A stretch of 64,000 bases of DNA from Rossellomorea aquimaris TF-12 (GTDB taxonomy: Bacteria; Bacillota; Bacilli; Bacillales; Bacillaceae_B): contig NZ_LQXM01000030.1 of the NCBI RefSeq assembly GCF_001648555.1, forward strand, positions 310,001-374,000, read 5' to 3'. A program made the position numbers and the translations under genes. Position 1 is the stretch's first letter. Every line of letters starts with the position of its first letter. Under the pieces are notes generated by a model. It was not told where the DNA came from and made no database searches. It saw only the letters and a program-made list of their open reading frames with translations. Below are positions 7,328-15,732 of the stretch, piece after piece.

Positions 7328-8767
7328 TTATGCGGCTATTTCCTCGTCGACAATAATGTCTACACCAGCATTCAAACGTTTTTTCACTGTAGAAATAAAA
7401 GCAAGAATAGCACCGATCGTAACAATAGTTGCGCCTGCATAAGCCACCGTCATAGATAATCCAAATCCGATTGGTGCACTTAAAATATACGTAAAGGTTA
7501 CCATGGTCATGAACACCGCTGGAATTGTCGCCACCCAGTGAGGCTTCCTCTGAAGGGCTAAATACATGGCACCGACCCAAAGGGCAATCATAGCCGTTGA
7601 TTGATTTGCCCATGAGAAGTATCTCCATAAAAGGTTAAAATCAATTTTTGTTAGAACAAAGGAAATCGCAAATAGTGGTAAGGCAATCCATAAACGACTT
7701 GAAATCTTTGCTTGTCCTACTTTGATGTAATCCGCAATGATCATACGTGCACTTCTAAATGATGTATCACCAGATGTGATTGGAAGAATAATAACACCTA
7801 GAATCGCTAACGTTCCTCCAACCGATCCAAGCATTAGAATCGAAACTTCACTCACAACCGCTGCTGGTCCGCCTTCTTTAAGAATGGCATTCAGCTCGCC
7901 TGGTTGGAATAAACTCATAGCTGCTGCTGCCCAGATCATAGCGATAATTGCTTCTAAAATCATCATACCGTAGAAAATTTTACGTCCATTCTTTTCATTT
8001 TGTGTCGTTCTAGAAATGATTGGAGATTGAGTTGCATGAAAACCTGAAAGTGCTCCACATGAAATGGTTAAGAATAATAATGGGAAAATTGCAACAGAAT
8101 CAGGATGCATATTGCTAAGAGTGATTTCAGGAATGTCCGCTCCTGTAATCACCAATCCTGCTCCAATTCCAACGGCACTCACAACAAGCAGTGCTCCGAA
8201 AAACGGATAGAGACGACCAATGATTTTATCAATCGGAAGAAGGGTTGCTACAATATAATAAATAAAGATGGCTGCAAGAATAACCCCTAAACCAACCCAA
8301 GCCGGTGTTAAATTAGAAATTAATGTAGCAGGTGCTGTAACGAAAACCGTCCCTACTAACACTAATAAAAGAATCGAGAATGCGTTTACAATATGCTTCA
8401 TAGATTTACCAAGGAATTTCCCTGCAAGCTGAGGTAAATGAGCCCCACCGTTACGAATGGAAATCATACCCGTTAAATAATCGTGAACCGCTCCTGCAAA
8501 AATAGCTCCAAGTACAATCCAAAGAAACGCAACGGGACCATACAAAGCTCCCATAATCGGACCAAAAATTGGACCCACCCCTGCAATGTTCAATAACTGA
8601 ATCATCGAGTTTCGCTTCGTGTCCATCGGTACGTAATCCACCCCATCCGCTTTCGCATAAGCCGGAGTCGAACGTCCCTCATTAATACCAAATATCTTTT
8701 CAATAAATTTTCCATATGTGAAATAACCAATAACTAATAATGCAATTGAGACCAGAAATGTGACCAT
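7328..8767 (-). CDS. cstA: CstA-family carbon starvation transporter (pyruvate/peptide symporter)
   Basis: A 479-residue, highly hydrophobic protein of the CstA/BtsT family, which takes up pyruvate or peptides. The family core is visible: the N-terminal GVDYVPMDTKRNSMIQLLNIAGVGPIFGPIMGALYGP, the VLGAIFAGAVHDYLTGMISIRNGG segment, GFHATQSPIISRT and ITSGDTSFRSARMIIADY. It is shorter than the E. coli proteins (about 700 residues), as in many Firmicutes. The lytST genes lie upstream on the same strand. In E. coli the related BtsSR system controls the pyruvate transporter BtsT, so a pyruvate-responsive link is likely here. A perfect cre match overlapping the -10 region points to CcpA repression by glucose. 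Confidence 0.92.
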   Translation of the reverse strand: MVTFLVSIALLVIGYFTYGKFIEKIFGINEGRSTPAYAKADGVDYVPMDTKRNSMIQLLNIAGVGPIFGPIMGALYGPVAFLWIVLGAIFAGAVHDYLTGMISIRNGGAHLPQLAGKFLGKSMKHIVNAFSILLLVLVGTVFVTAPATLISNLTPAWVGLGVILAAIFIYYIVATLLPIDKIIGRLYPFFGALLVVSAVGIGAGLVITGADIPEITLSNMHPDSVAIFPLLFLTISCGALSGFHATQSPIISRTTQNEKNGRKIFYGMMILEAIIAMIWAAAAMSLFQPGELNAILKEGGPAAVVSEVSILMLGSVGGTLAILGVIILPITSGDTSFRSARMIIADYIKVGQAKISSRLWIALPLFAISFVLTKIDFNLLWRYFSWANQSTAMIALWVGAMYLALQRKPHWVATIPAVFMTMVTFTYILSAPIGFGLSMTVAYAGATIVTIGAILAFISTVKKRLNAGVDIIVDEEIAA

Positions 8768-8792
8768 GATGATGATCCCCTTTCGTTCTTTT

Positions 8793-8812
8793 GTGAATAC
8801 GCTTACATTATA
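8793..8812 (-). promoter_or_regulatory. cstA promoter -10 (TATAAT) overlapped by a cre site
   Basis: On the minus strand TATAAT (8807-8812) is followed at once by GTAAGCG. The 14-mer TGTAAGCGTATTCA (8794-8807) matches the CcpA operator consensus TGNAARCGNWWWCA at every position. A cre at the transcription start normally blocks initiation when preferred sugars are present. Confidence 0.75.
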
Positions 8813-8908
8813 TCAACTGCATTCACACATTCGACACATTCTGTTTAACATGTCCCAAAATCGGGTTAAGATGTTGGGAGGTGGGGATGACGTGTGGGGG
8901 TTAGGAGG

Positions 8909-9045
8909 GTGCCTGGTACATTTCAAGGGTTTGGTGCCTGGTACGAATGTTGGTTTCTGTGCCTGGTACATTTCTTCGCTTTGGTGCCTGGTACAAATGT
9001 TGGCTTTTGTGCCTGGCACATCTACCCACTTTGGTACCTGGCACC
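8909..9045. repeat. six GTGCCTGGTAC cores with exact 25-bp period
   Basis: Cores start at 8909, 8934, 8959, 8984, 9009 and 9034, so every step is 25 bases. The first four are GTGCCTGGTAC; the fifth is GTGCCTGGCAC and the sixth GTACCTGGCAC. The 14-base spacers alternate between two types, ATTTC...CTTTG (units 1, 3, with a variant in 5) and RAATGTTGGYTTYT (units 2, 4), giving a 50-bp higher-order repeat. The array sits between the end of lytT and the cstA promoter. Confidence 0.85.
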
Positions 9046-9079
9046 CCCACCACCACCAACAACAACAACTCCAACAGAC

Positions 9080-9796
9080 CTACAACTCCAACCTCTCCCT
9101 CAATTCCTTCACATAATTCCGACTAACAGGTATAGCTTCGTTTGCTCCATGAACCTTTAATTGGTACACGCCGCTTCCCCAGGGAATGAGTTCTTCTACA
9201 TATGGAAGCTGGACGAGGTAGCTTTTGTGGACCCGGAAAAAGGGATAGGTGTTTAATTTTGTTTCAAGGTCCTTGATGGTTAGTCGGCATGTGTATTTTT
9301 TCTTTTCTGTACAGATGAAGGTTTCTCTTTCTTCTCGACTTATGTAGAGAATGTCACGGGGCTTGATAAAGACGATTTTATCTTCGTCTTGAACGGCCAG
9401 TTTGCCTAATGATTTTGTTTCTTCCTTTGTTTCGAAATGGACTACTTTCTTTAATCGTTCCACTGCTTTGTCGAGCTGTTCTTCATCGAAGGGTTTGACC
9501 AGATAATCAACGGCATCGACTTGAAATGCTTTTAGGGCGTAATCTGGATAGGCTGTGGCGAAGACGATTTCTGGTTTGTGTTTCATTTTTTGTAGCGTTT
9601 CGGCTAGTTCTACACCACTCATACCAGGCATTTCGATATCTAGAAATAATACGTCTGGTTCTTTAGTTAAAATGATTTCCAAGCCTTTTTCTGCTGAGCT
9701 TGCTTCTCCTACAACCTCGATCCAGGAGTATTTTTTTAGAAGGTGCTTCATTTCTTCCCGGCTATATGGTTCATCATCAATGATGGCGATCTTCAA
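9080..9796 (-). CDS. lytT: LytTR-type response regulator
   Basis: A 238-residue response regulator: receiver domain (IAIIDDEPYSREEM, phosphoacceptor Asp in DVLFLDIEMPGMSG, conserved Lys in YLVKPF) followed by a LytTR DNA-binding domain (FIKPRDILYISREERETFICT ... FFRVHKSYLVQLPYVEEL). It should be phosphorylated by the LytS kinase and bind direct-repeat operators. The start is a TTG at 9796 preceded by AGGAG; it lies inside the end of lytS (20-base overlap), so the two are co-translated. The orthologue in B. subtilis controls the pyruvate facilitator pftAB; here the adjacent CstA-family gene is the obvious target. Confidence 0.93.
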   Translation of the reverse strand: MKIAIIDDEPYSREEMKHLLKKYSWIEVVGEASSAEKGLEIILTKEPDVLFLDIEMPGMSGVELAETLQKMKHKPEIVFATAYPDYALKAFQVDAVDYLVKPFDEEQLDKAVERLKKVVHFETKEETKSLGKLAVQDEDKIVFIKPRDILYISREERETFICTEKKKYTCRLTIKDLETKLNTYPFFRVHKSYLVQLPYVEELIPWGSGVYQLKVHGANEAIPVSRNYVKELRERLEL

Positions 9797-11540
9797 TGTG
9801 GTTCACTCCTTCTTTCTTGATGGAAAATTGAACGGCTGTTCCCATTCCTTTACTTGATTGTATGAGCAGTCCTGCTTCTTTTCCTTTTAGCATTTCTAAT
9901 CGTTTGTTTACGTTGTAAAGGCCAATGCCAGTTCCTGATGTTGACTCTAATGGCTGTTGAAGAATTTTTTCTAAGCGACTGGGTTCCATTCCATCTCCGT
10001 TGTCTTCTATTCTTACAACGACTATGTCATTCTCAGCAATGATCGAAATCGTTAATTGAAATCCTTCCGTTTGATTCTTCATTCCATGTTTGATGCTATT
10101 TTCTACCAGTGGCTGTAAAGTAATGGATGGGACCGTTGTGCGTAATGCTTCTTCATCTATTTTGTATTCGACATGTAAACGGTCATAAAATCTTGCCTCT
10201 TCAATTGCCAGATAGGCTTTCACATGCTGACATTCCTCTTTTAACGTAGAGGTGGATTTTGTGCTTCCTGTCAGGTTCTGGCGGATAAATTGAGAAAGGG
10301 AAATCAATAGGGTTCTTGCTTTATCCGGATTTATTCTGGTAAGGGACACGATGACATTAATAGTGTTAAATAAAAAGTGAGGACTGATTTGAGCTTGTAA
10401 CGCCTTTACCTCTGATTCCTTTGCGAGTTCTTTATGGTAATCAATTTCAGCTAACTCCAACTGGTGACTGAGCAAAGTTGCGATTCCTTTTGTTAACTCC
10501 ATTAAAATCGGTGTAATTTCTTTTTCTGAATGGAAATAGAACTTCAATGACCCGACTATTTCATCTCCTTTGTGCAGTGGTGCCATGATGGCAGCTCCGA
10601 GGGGACAGTCGTTTCGATCACATTGAATTTCTTCTCTTCCCACCTTCATTAATTCTCCCGTTTGAATGACTCGTTTGGTTGCTTCGGTTTGGATGGGACG
10701 TCCTTGTTGATGGTGATCTGAAGCTAGTCCAACATGAGCCAATATGTGAGTGGTATTGGTAATGGATACGGCAAGGGCATCAACATCCCTCATGAGAATT
10801 TGGCATGTTGCCTGTGCGCTTGTCTCATTCAAGCCTTTCCTCATATATTTGACTGTACTGTCTGCCAGACGCAGGGCTTTCTGTGATTGTGCAGCTCCCA
10901 TTCGCTCTTCTTCATGAAAAACACTTTTTATGATGAGCAGGAAAATACCAGTGCCGATCCCGTTGGCGATAATCATGGGCCAGCCAATGTTAGAAACCAA
11001 TAAGTATGCATCATCGAAGGGCTTAGCAATAAGGAGAATTAAGATCATCTGTATTCCCTCTGCTATAAACCCAACGATAAATGCTTTCTGGGGAGATACA
11101 AGTCTGCTTTTTTTCTCACGCTTCCCAATCCAGCCGGCCATTAAGCCTGCTATGATGGTTGAAATGGCGCAAGCGAGTGCTGTAAAGCCCCCTAGAAAAA
11201 AGCGATGGACCCCAGCGACGATTCCAGCTCCAATTCCAATCCATGGTCCTCCTAGAAGACCTGCTACTACAACGCCAATCACTCGGGAATTGGCGATGGC
11301 TTCATTTTCCTGCAAGTGCCATTGCCACTTCGTATATTCTTCTTGAAATGGATTAACGATTAACCCTGTGTATGTACCGACAATTCCAAAGAAACCAAAT
11401 AACAAGATAATTAAAAGGGTTTGAGATTTTTTCATGTTCGTTCTTTGATCAATTAAATTTCGAAAAAAACCAATCCTTGTCATAACAAAGGCAATGGTCA
11501 CAATAATTCCTAAACGTTCAATCATTGCAGCAATTAGCAA
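9777..11540 (-). CDS. lytS: LytS-type sensor histidine kinase
   Basis: A 587-residue membrane kinase. Order of parts: the multi-span 5TM-LYT sensor (about residues 1-190, with NPFQEEYTKWQWHLQENEAIANSRVIGVVVAGLLGGPWIG), a GAF domain (about 200-335), the LytS-type kinase with phosphoacceptor His in QALQAQISPHFLFNTINVI (about residue 385) and an ATPase domain (LVENSIKHGM, EDNGDGM, GTGIGLYNV). LytS homologues sense extracellular pyruvate or envelope state. I start it at the TTG at 11540, seven bases after GAGGTG; this gives a length close to the 593 residues of B. subtilis LytS, whereas the longer frame to 11627 runs through a terminator hairpin. Confidence 0.92.
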   Translation of the reverse strand: MLIAAMIERLGIIVTIAFVMTRIGFFRNLIDQRTNMKKSQTLLIILLFGFFGIVGTYTGLIVNPFQEEYTKWQWHLQENEAIANSRVIGVVVAGLLGGPWIGIGAGIVAGVHRFFLGGFTALACAISTIIAGLMAGWIGKREKKSRLVSPQKAFIVGFIAEGIQMILILLIAKPFDDAYLLVSNIGWPMIIANGIGTGIFLLIIKSVFHEEERMGAAQSQKALRLADSTVKYMRKGLNETSAQATCQILMRDVDALAVSITNTTHILAHVGLASDHHQQGRPIQTEATKRVIQTGELMKVGREEIQCDRNDCPLGAAIMAPLHKGDEIVGSLKFYFHSEKEITPILMELTKGIATLLSHQLELAEIDYHKELAKESEVKALQAQISPHFLFNTINVIVSLTRINPDKARTLLISLSQFIRQNLTGSTKSTSTLKEECQHVKAYLAIEEARFYDRLHVEYKIDEEALRTTVPSITLQPLVENSIKHGMKNQTEGFQLTISIIAENDIVVVRIEDNGDGMEPSRLEKILQQPLESTSGTGIGLYNVNKRLEMLKGKEAGLLIQSSKGMGTAVQFSIKKEGVNHIEDRHH

Positions 11541-11573
11541 GCGTGGACACCTCTTTTTACTTTTTAAATCAAA

Positions 11574-11613
11574 CAAAAAAGAAGACCTATTAACAACTCT
11601 TAATAGAATCTTC
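11574..11613 (-). terminator. terminator of the yfkH-like gene
   Basis: Minus strand: GAAGATTCTATTAA pairs with TTAATAGGTCTTC, followed by TTTTTTG. It lies between yfkH and lytS. Confidence 0.65.
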
Positions 11614-11657
11614 CCCAATAAAGACAACCTATATGTTCGGGGAGTGATTTCCCCATT

Positions 11658-12500
11658 TTAACATGAATCATTCTCTTTAATTGTAATTAATGCATTGATT
11701 TCGCCACCGATCATAATGATGATTCCCGTTAGATAGAACCAGATCATCAGAACGATGATTCCTCCAATACTTCCATAAGTTGCTGAGTAGTTTCCAAAGC
11801 TTCCTACGTAAAAGGAAAAAGCCAAGGATACGAGTACCCATCCTAATGTAGCAAAGATTGCACCTGGAAAAGCACTTAGGCATTTGATTCGTTTACTTGG
11901 AGCAAAAAAGTACAGACCAACAAAGATAATGAAGAGAATAATTGGACTGATTGCCCAGCGAATACCATTCCAAACCGTTAGGAATTGTTCAGAAAAACCG
12001 AATTGGGAAAATAAATAAATTCCAATTTGTTTTCCAAATACCGGTAGTAAAAGAGCAATGACAAACACTAAAATCATCGCCAGGGTTAACAGGATCGACA
12101 TGAACCTGGTAACAAGGAATGACCTTGTCTCTGATACGTCATACGCTCGGTTTAAGCTTTTTACAATGGCGTTCATCCCATTGGATGCAGACCACATTGT
12201 GGCGATGATACTGATGGATAATAGTCCGGAATTCCGATTAGACATGACGTCCTGTAAGGTTTCATCAATCATCTTCATGGTTTCCCCTGGAGCAAAATCT
12301 CTTACAACTCCCAGTACATCCCCTTGTTCAACAGGAAGATAAGGCAATAGTGTCACTAGAAAAATAAGAAGGGGAAAGAGTGACAGAAGAAAGTAATAGG
12401 CAATTTGCGCAGCAAGGCCTGTTACATCATTGGCACTTATATTGGAGAATAGACTTTTTGAAAAACCTTTCCATCCTCCTTTTACGGTTTCATCTGACAT
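11658..12500 (-). CDS. yfkH: YihY/BrkB family membrane protein (YfkH-like)
   Basis: A 280-residue protein with about six membrane spans and the hallmarks of the YihY/UPF0761 family: the N-terminal NDVTGLAAQIAYYFLLSLFPLLIFL and the C-terminal LGWVLVSLAFSFYVGSFGNYSATYGSIGGIIVLMIWFYLTG. The family was once mistaken for ribonuclease BN; its members are integral membrane proteins of unclear function. It starts at the ATG at 12500 after GAGGTG, 16 bases downstream of the YtxH-like gene, so the two form an operon. The same neighbourhood (yfkH, yfkI, yfkK, yfkM) exists in B. subtilis. Confidence 0.88.
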   Translation of the reverse strand: MSDETVKGGWKGFSKSLFSNISANDVTGLAAQIAYYFLLSLFPLLIFLVTLLPYLPVEQGDVLGVVRDFAPGETMKMIDETLQDVMSNRNSGLLSISIIATMWSASNGMNAIVKSLNRAYDVSETRSFLVTRFMSILLTLAMILVFVIALLLPVFGKQIGIYLFSQFGFSEQFLTVWNGIRWAISPIILFIIFVGLYFFAPSKRIKCLSAFPGAIFATLGWVLVSLAFSFYVGSFGNYSATYGSIGGIIVLMIWFYLTGIIIMIGGEINALITIKENDSC

Positions 12501-12516
12501 GCTTTCACCTCTTTCA

Positions 12517-12936
12517 TCAATATCCTTTAAACGACGATGTGACAGGCTGACTTTCTTCGTTCTCCCCTGTCAGTTCATTGGCTGTTTCTTTTTCCGTAAA
12601 GGTATCTTTATAAGCTTCTGAAGAGTCTTCAAAGGTTTCCTTTGTTTCCTCAATGATTTCTTTCACCTGAGGCGTCATCCCTTTGATTTCATCTACTTTT
12701 TCTGAAATGAATTGAATATCTTTGCTGACTTGATCAGCTGTAACCTTTAACTTTTCGTACACTTCTCTTGAAGAATCCACAAGCTGTTTTGGATTTTTCG
12801 AGTAGGTAGAAATGTATTGGCCACTGTTCTTTAAGGTAGACCCTACTTCTTGACGAGTTGTCCGATCCAGAAGAGATAGAAGCCCCCCGGCCATTGCTCC
12901 AAACACAATTCCTTTAAAAAATTTATTACTTCCCAT
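12517..12936 (-). CDS. YtxH-like protein (YfkI-like)
   Basis: A 139-residue protein with an N-terminal glycine-rich hydrophobic segment (FFKGIVFGAMAGGLLSLLDRTTR) and a long amphipathic helix or coiled coil (residues 35-115), the pattern of YtxH/gas-vesicle-like general stress proteins. The tail is acidic and low in complexity. It has a strong GGAGG before the ATG at 12936 and lies directly upstream of the yfkH-like gene. The role is unknown; the arrangement fits a membrane-bound scaffold or stress protein. Confidence 0.75.
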   Translation of the reverse strand: MGSNKFFKGIVFGAMAGGLLSLLDRTTRQEVGSTLKNSGQYISTYSKNPKQLVDSSREVYEKLKVTADQVSKDIQFISEKVDEIKGMTPQVKEIIEETKETFEDSSEAYKDTFTEKETANELTGENEESQPVTSSFKGY

Positions 12937-13168
12937 ATGTATTACCCTCCTTCAGAAAATAGACTGCTTTATTTTATTTCATACTTTATTAAGTTCTGTA
13001 ATGATGGCTAAAGTTCCTTCATTAGAACAATCTTAACTAATAAGTTCCCATTCCTTTATATTGTAAAACATCCTTTGAAAAAAATCCCCATCATGTTAAG
13101 TTGACACGGTGAGTGAATCATGGAAAGATGAGAATAGTTAAAACGGTGAAGGAAAGGAAGATGTCCAA

Positions 13169-13390
13169 ATGGATTTATCACAAAATACAACAGAAAATAT
13201 AGAATTTATGATTACTTCCATCAAAGAAAAGCTGAACGTTGTCAATGCCGGGGCGATTAAGCCTGAACACTTCGACGAAGAAATGTATGAAGATCTTCAT
13301 GACCTTTATGTCATGGTGGATCGAAAGGATCGATTTAGTCCAAGTGAAATGACAGCCATTATCGAAGAACTAGGAAAGCTGCGCAAATAA
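13169..13390 (+). CDS. yfkK: DUF1128 family protein (YfkK-like)
   Basis: A 73-residue acidic protein with the DUF1128 signature (NIEFMITSIKEKLNVVNAGAIKPEHFDEEMYEDLHDLYVMV ... FSPSEMTAIIEELGKLRK). The family is small, cytosolic and uncharacterised, restricted to Bacillus-like Firmicutes. It is divergent from the YtxH-like gene and convergent with the PfpI-like gene, and a strong shared terminator follows. The assignment is by the family pattern and by synteny with B. subtilis yfkK. Confidence 0.85.
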   Translation: MDLSQNTTENIEFMITSIKEKLNVVNAGAIKPEHFDEEMYEDLHDLYVMVDRKDRFSPSEMTAIIEELGKLRK

Positions 13391-13396
13391 GAAAAA

Positions 13397-13450
13397 ATGG
13401 GGACATTCCCTCCAAGGTATCTTTTTACCTCTTGGGGAATGTCCCCTTCC
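13397..13450. terminator. strong bidirectional terminator
   Basis: GGGGACATTCCC and GGGAATGTCCCC form the base of a long hairpin that also pairs CCAAGGTA with TACCTCTTGG. A and T runs flank both sides, so it serves both converging genes. Confidence 0.8.
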
Positions 13451-13452
13451 TT

Positions 13453-13968
13453 TTATTTTGAAAGTAACGCTAGAGATTCACGGTTAAATGCAGGGAGGTC
13501 ATCAGGAGTTCTGCTTGTTACAAGCTGGTTCCCGCATACAACAACCTCTTTATCCTCGTAGGTTGCTCCAGCATACTCCATGTCTACTTTAATAGACTTA
13601 AACCCTGTTGCTTTTCTTCCTTCTAATGCTTTTGCCGTTATAAGTAGCTGAGGGCCGTGACAGATTGCAAACACTGGCTTTTTTTCGTCCATGAAATGCT
13701 TTGTGAAGGTCACGAAGCGATCATCCCCACGGAGCTGATCCGGTGAAAACCCTCCTGGTAGCAGCAACGCATCAAAGTCAGACGGATTAACGTTATCAAT
13801 GCTTTCATCAATGGTAACCTTCGCTTCTCCCTGCTTTCCTTTTACACTCTTTCCTTTTTTCTTTTCAATCGTGATCACACTATGTCCTGCTTCTTTAAGG
13901 GCTTTTTCTGGATCTGTAAATTCCACATCCTCAAACATATCTGTTAGTAAGCATGCTATTTTAGCCAT
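13453..13968 (-). CDS. yfkM: DJ-1/PfpI family protein (YfkM-like)
   Basis: A 171-residue single-domain DJ-1/PfpI protein. The nucleophile elbow is seen as AICHGPQLLITA with the catalytic Cys, preceded by ALLLPGGFSPDQLRGD. B. subtilis YfkM is a general stress protein; family members act as deglycases, chaperones or hydrolases, and the activity of this one cannot be told. The start at the ATG at 13968 (MAKIACLLTDMFEDVEF) matches the family N-terminus; AGGAG lies eleven bases upstream. It is convergent with the DUF1128 gene. Confidence 0.9.
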   Translation of the reverse strand: MAKIACLLTDMFEDVEFTDPEKALKEAGHSVITIEKKKGKSVKGKQGEAKVTIDESIDNVNPSDFDALLLPGGFSPDQLRGDDRFVTFTKHFMDEKKPVFAICHGPQLLITAKALEGRKATGFKSIKVDMEYAGATYEDKEVVVCGNQLVTSRTPDDLPAFNRESLALLSK

Positions 13969-14048
13969 TTCATAAAACACTCCTATTTGTAAGATTATTG
14001 AAATTGTTCTCACTTAAAAATTACCCTGCTAACATGAGTTCAAACATC

Positions 14049-15380
14049 TCAACTGTCTTTCATCGTAAATTGTGAAAAGATCGTATCTCTTTGATTCGGG
14101 TATACTTCTTCTCCTACAATATCGTTGATGATTTGAATATTTCGGTCCACGGCTAAGCCTAAGTTTGTAGCACCTGCCCCATGGGAATGCTCTAAATTGG
14201 TGACGGTATAAAAATGATGATCTCGGTCCTCGTTCTCCTTAAAAACCAATTTATAATCTCTCGTCACCTTATATTTTTTCTCATCCTCCCAGACGATTCT
14301 GTCCTTAAAGTTTTCAAAAAACCAGGTTGGAATATTTGGCTTGTAGCCCGTAGCCAGAATGACCTTTTCAGAAAGGTACGAAAAATCTCTGTCTTCCTGC
14401 CACTGTCTGCAGCTTAAGACATACTTACCTTCTTCCTTCCGAATCTTATTTACCTCTGTAAGAGGTTGAATCGTAATGTTAGGCTTCGATTCGCTAACAG
14501 AGTGGTTGTAAAGGATATTATAAATATTGTTCAACGTATCCTGGTCTATTCCGTTTCGGAGCTGATCTAATGTTTCCAAAGCTTCCATTCGTTTTTTATA
14601 TGTAAGGGAGTGAAAATAGTCCACATAGTCTGGAGCAAAGAATTCTTGTCCAAGCTTAGAGGATTCAAGCTGTAAAATCCCTTCTGAACGAGTGAGCCAT
14701 GTGAGCTGATAGGAGTGATCCTTTTGCTCCTTTAACAAGTCATAAAACACTTCAGCTGCACTTTGACCTGATCCAACAATCGTAATGGAGGAGCTTTTTA
14801 GTGTATGATCTTTGTGAAAAAGATACTGACTTGTATGGTGCACATCTTCATCTGGGAGTCCATCCATTCCTTCTAGAATCAACGGTTTGCTTCCCGTTCC
14901 CATGACGACATGTTTAGCATAATACACTTCCTCTTCATCCTTTAGGCGATTATGAATGACTACCTTATAGCAATCTCCTTCGTCCGTTACCCCTACCACT
15001 CTACTGTCAAATTGACAATTGTCGAGCTGACTGACTACCCATCGAGCATAGTCATTGTACTCCTGCCTAGGCATTTCGAACTTATGGAAAAAGAAGAATT
15101 TATATAAACGATTATGTGTATGTAAATAGGTTAAATACGTATACTTGCTTTGTGGATTAGCAAACGTCACCAAGTCTGCTATGAACGGCACCTGCAAATC
15201 GGTTAGGTCAATGAGCATGCCAGGATGCCACTGAAATTCTGGTGTTTGATCAAAAAACCGTACTTTAAGATCCGTTTTTTCTTCCATTAGGGCTGCTAGG
15301 CTTAAATTATAGGGTCCGATTCCAACCCCGATACAATCATATACTTCTCTTCTATTCAATTGGCTCTCCTCCACTTTCAC
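14049..15380 (-). CDS. lysine/ornithine N-monooxygenase family (siderophore-type N-hydroxylase)
   Basis: A 443-residue flavoprotein of the SidA/IucD/PvdA family, which hydroxylates the side-chain amine of lysine, ornithine or a diamine in hydroxamate siderophore synthesis. Visible motifs: FAD site GVGIGPYNLSLAAL, the HPGMLIDLTDLQVPFIADLVT substrate/FAD segment, NADPH site GSGQSAAEVFYDLL and ATGYKP near the C-terminus. Unusually it stands alone: no siderophore synthetase (IucA/IucC), acyltransferase or uptake gene lies nearby. Only a weak Fur-box-like stretch (near 15415, TGATATTCTCTCATC on the minus strand) precedes it, so iron control is possible but not shown. Confidence 0.9.
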   Translation of the reverse strand: MKVEESQLNRREVYDCIGVGIGPYNLSLAALMEEKTDLKVRFFDQTPEFQWHPGMLIDLTDLQVPFIADLVTFANPQSKYTYLTYLHTHNRLYKFFFFHKFEMPRQEYNDYARWVVSQLDNCQFDSRVVGVTDEGDCYKVVIHNRLKDEEEVYYAKHVVMGTGSKPLILEGMDGLPDEDVHHTSQYLFHKDHTLKSSSITIVGSGQSAAEVFYDLLKEQKDHSYQLTWLTRSEGILQLESSKLGQEFFAPDYVDYFHSLTYKKRMEALETLDQLRNGIDQDTLNNIYNILYNHSVSESKPNITIQPLTEVNKIRKEEGKYVLSCRQWQEDRDFSYLSEKVILATGYKPNIPTWFFENFKDRIVWEDEKKYKVTRDYKLVFKENEDRDHHFYTVTNLEHSHGAGATNLGLAVDRNIQIINDIVGEEVYPNQRDTIFSQFTMKDS

Positions 15381-15465
15381 TTATCTTCTTTTCTTATTTT
15401 TACCCTAATAGGATGAGAGAATATCATGGTTTGTTAAAAATATTTGTAGGATTTATTAAAACAAA

Positions 15466-15595
15466 GGCTCTGTCAACTAGGATGTTCTGAATGGTGAGGG
15501 GAACTGCTCCGCTTTTCGGGGTCTCGGCACGCCCGTACTTTCGCAGGAGTCTACGCAATTCCCCTCACCATCAATAAGAATACACGTGACAGAGC
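15466..15595 (+). mobile_element. MITE-like element, copy 1 (~130 bp)
   Basis: Outer inverted repeats GGCTCTGTCA (15466) and TGACAGAGC (ending 15595) enclose inner inverted repeats ATGGTGAGGGGAAC and the complement CCCCTCACCAT. The centre contains GGGGTCTCGGCACGCCCGTA and GCAGGAGTCTACGC. Two related copies lie at about 34.1 kb (opposite orientation) and 45.7 kb. It contains no coding region. Its ends resemble those of transposon-derived miniature elements. Confidence 0.7.
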
Positions 15596-15732
15596 AATAG
15601 TGACTTTAATGTGACGGTAGAAATCTACCACCGCTGACTATTAAAATTTTTTTCTGAAAGTTGAATGTTTTAGAACATTAAAAAACTCACACTAAGAAAG
15701 TTGTTATAGATTTATCGAAAAAAACTGTAAGA

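Noticed and set aside
7056..7628. 190-codon minus-strand frame
   Set aside because: Out-of-frame shadow of the cstA 3' end running through the cstA terminator.
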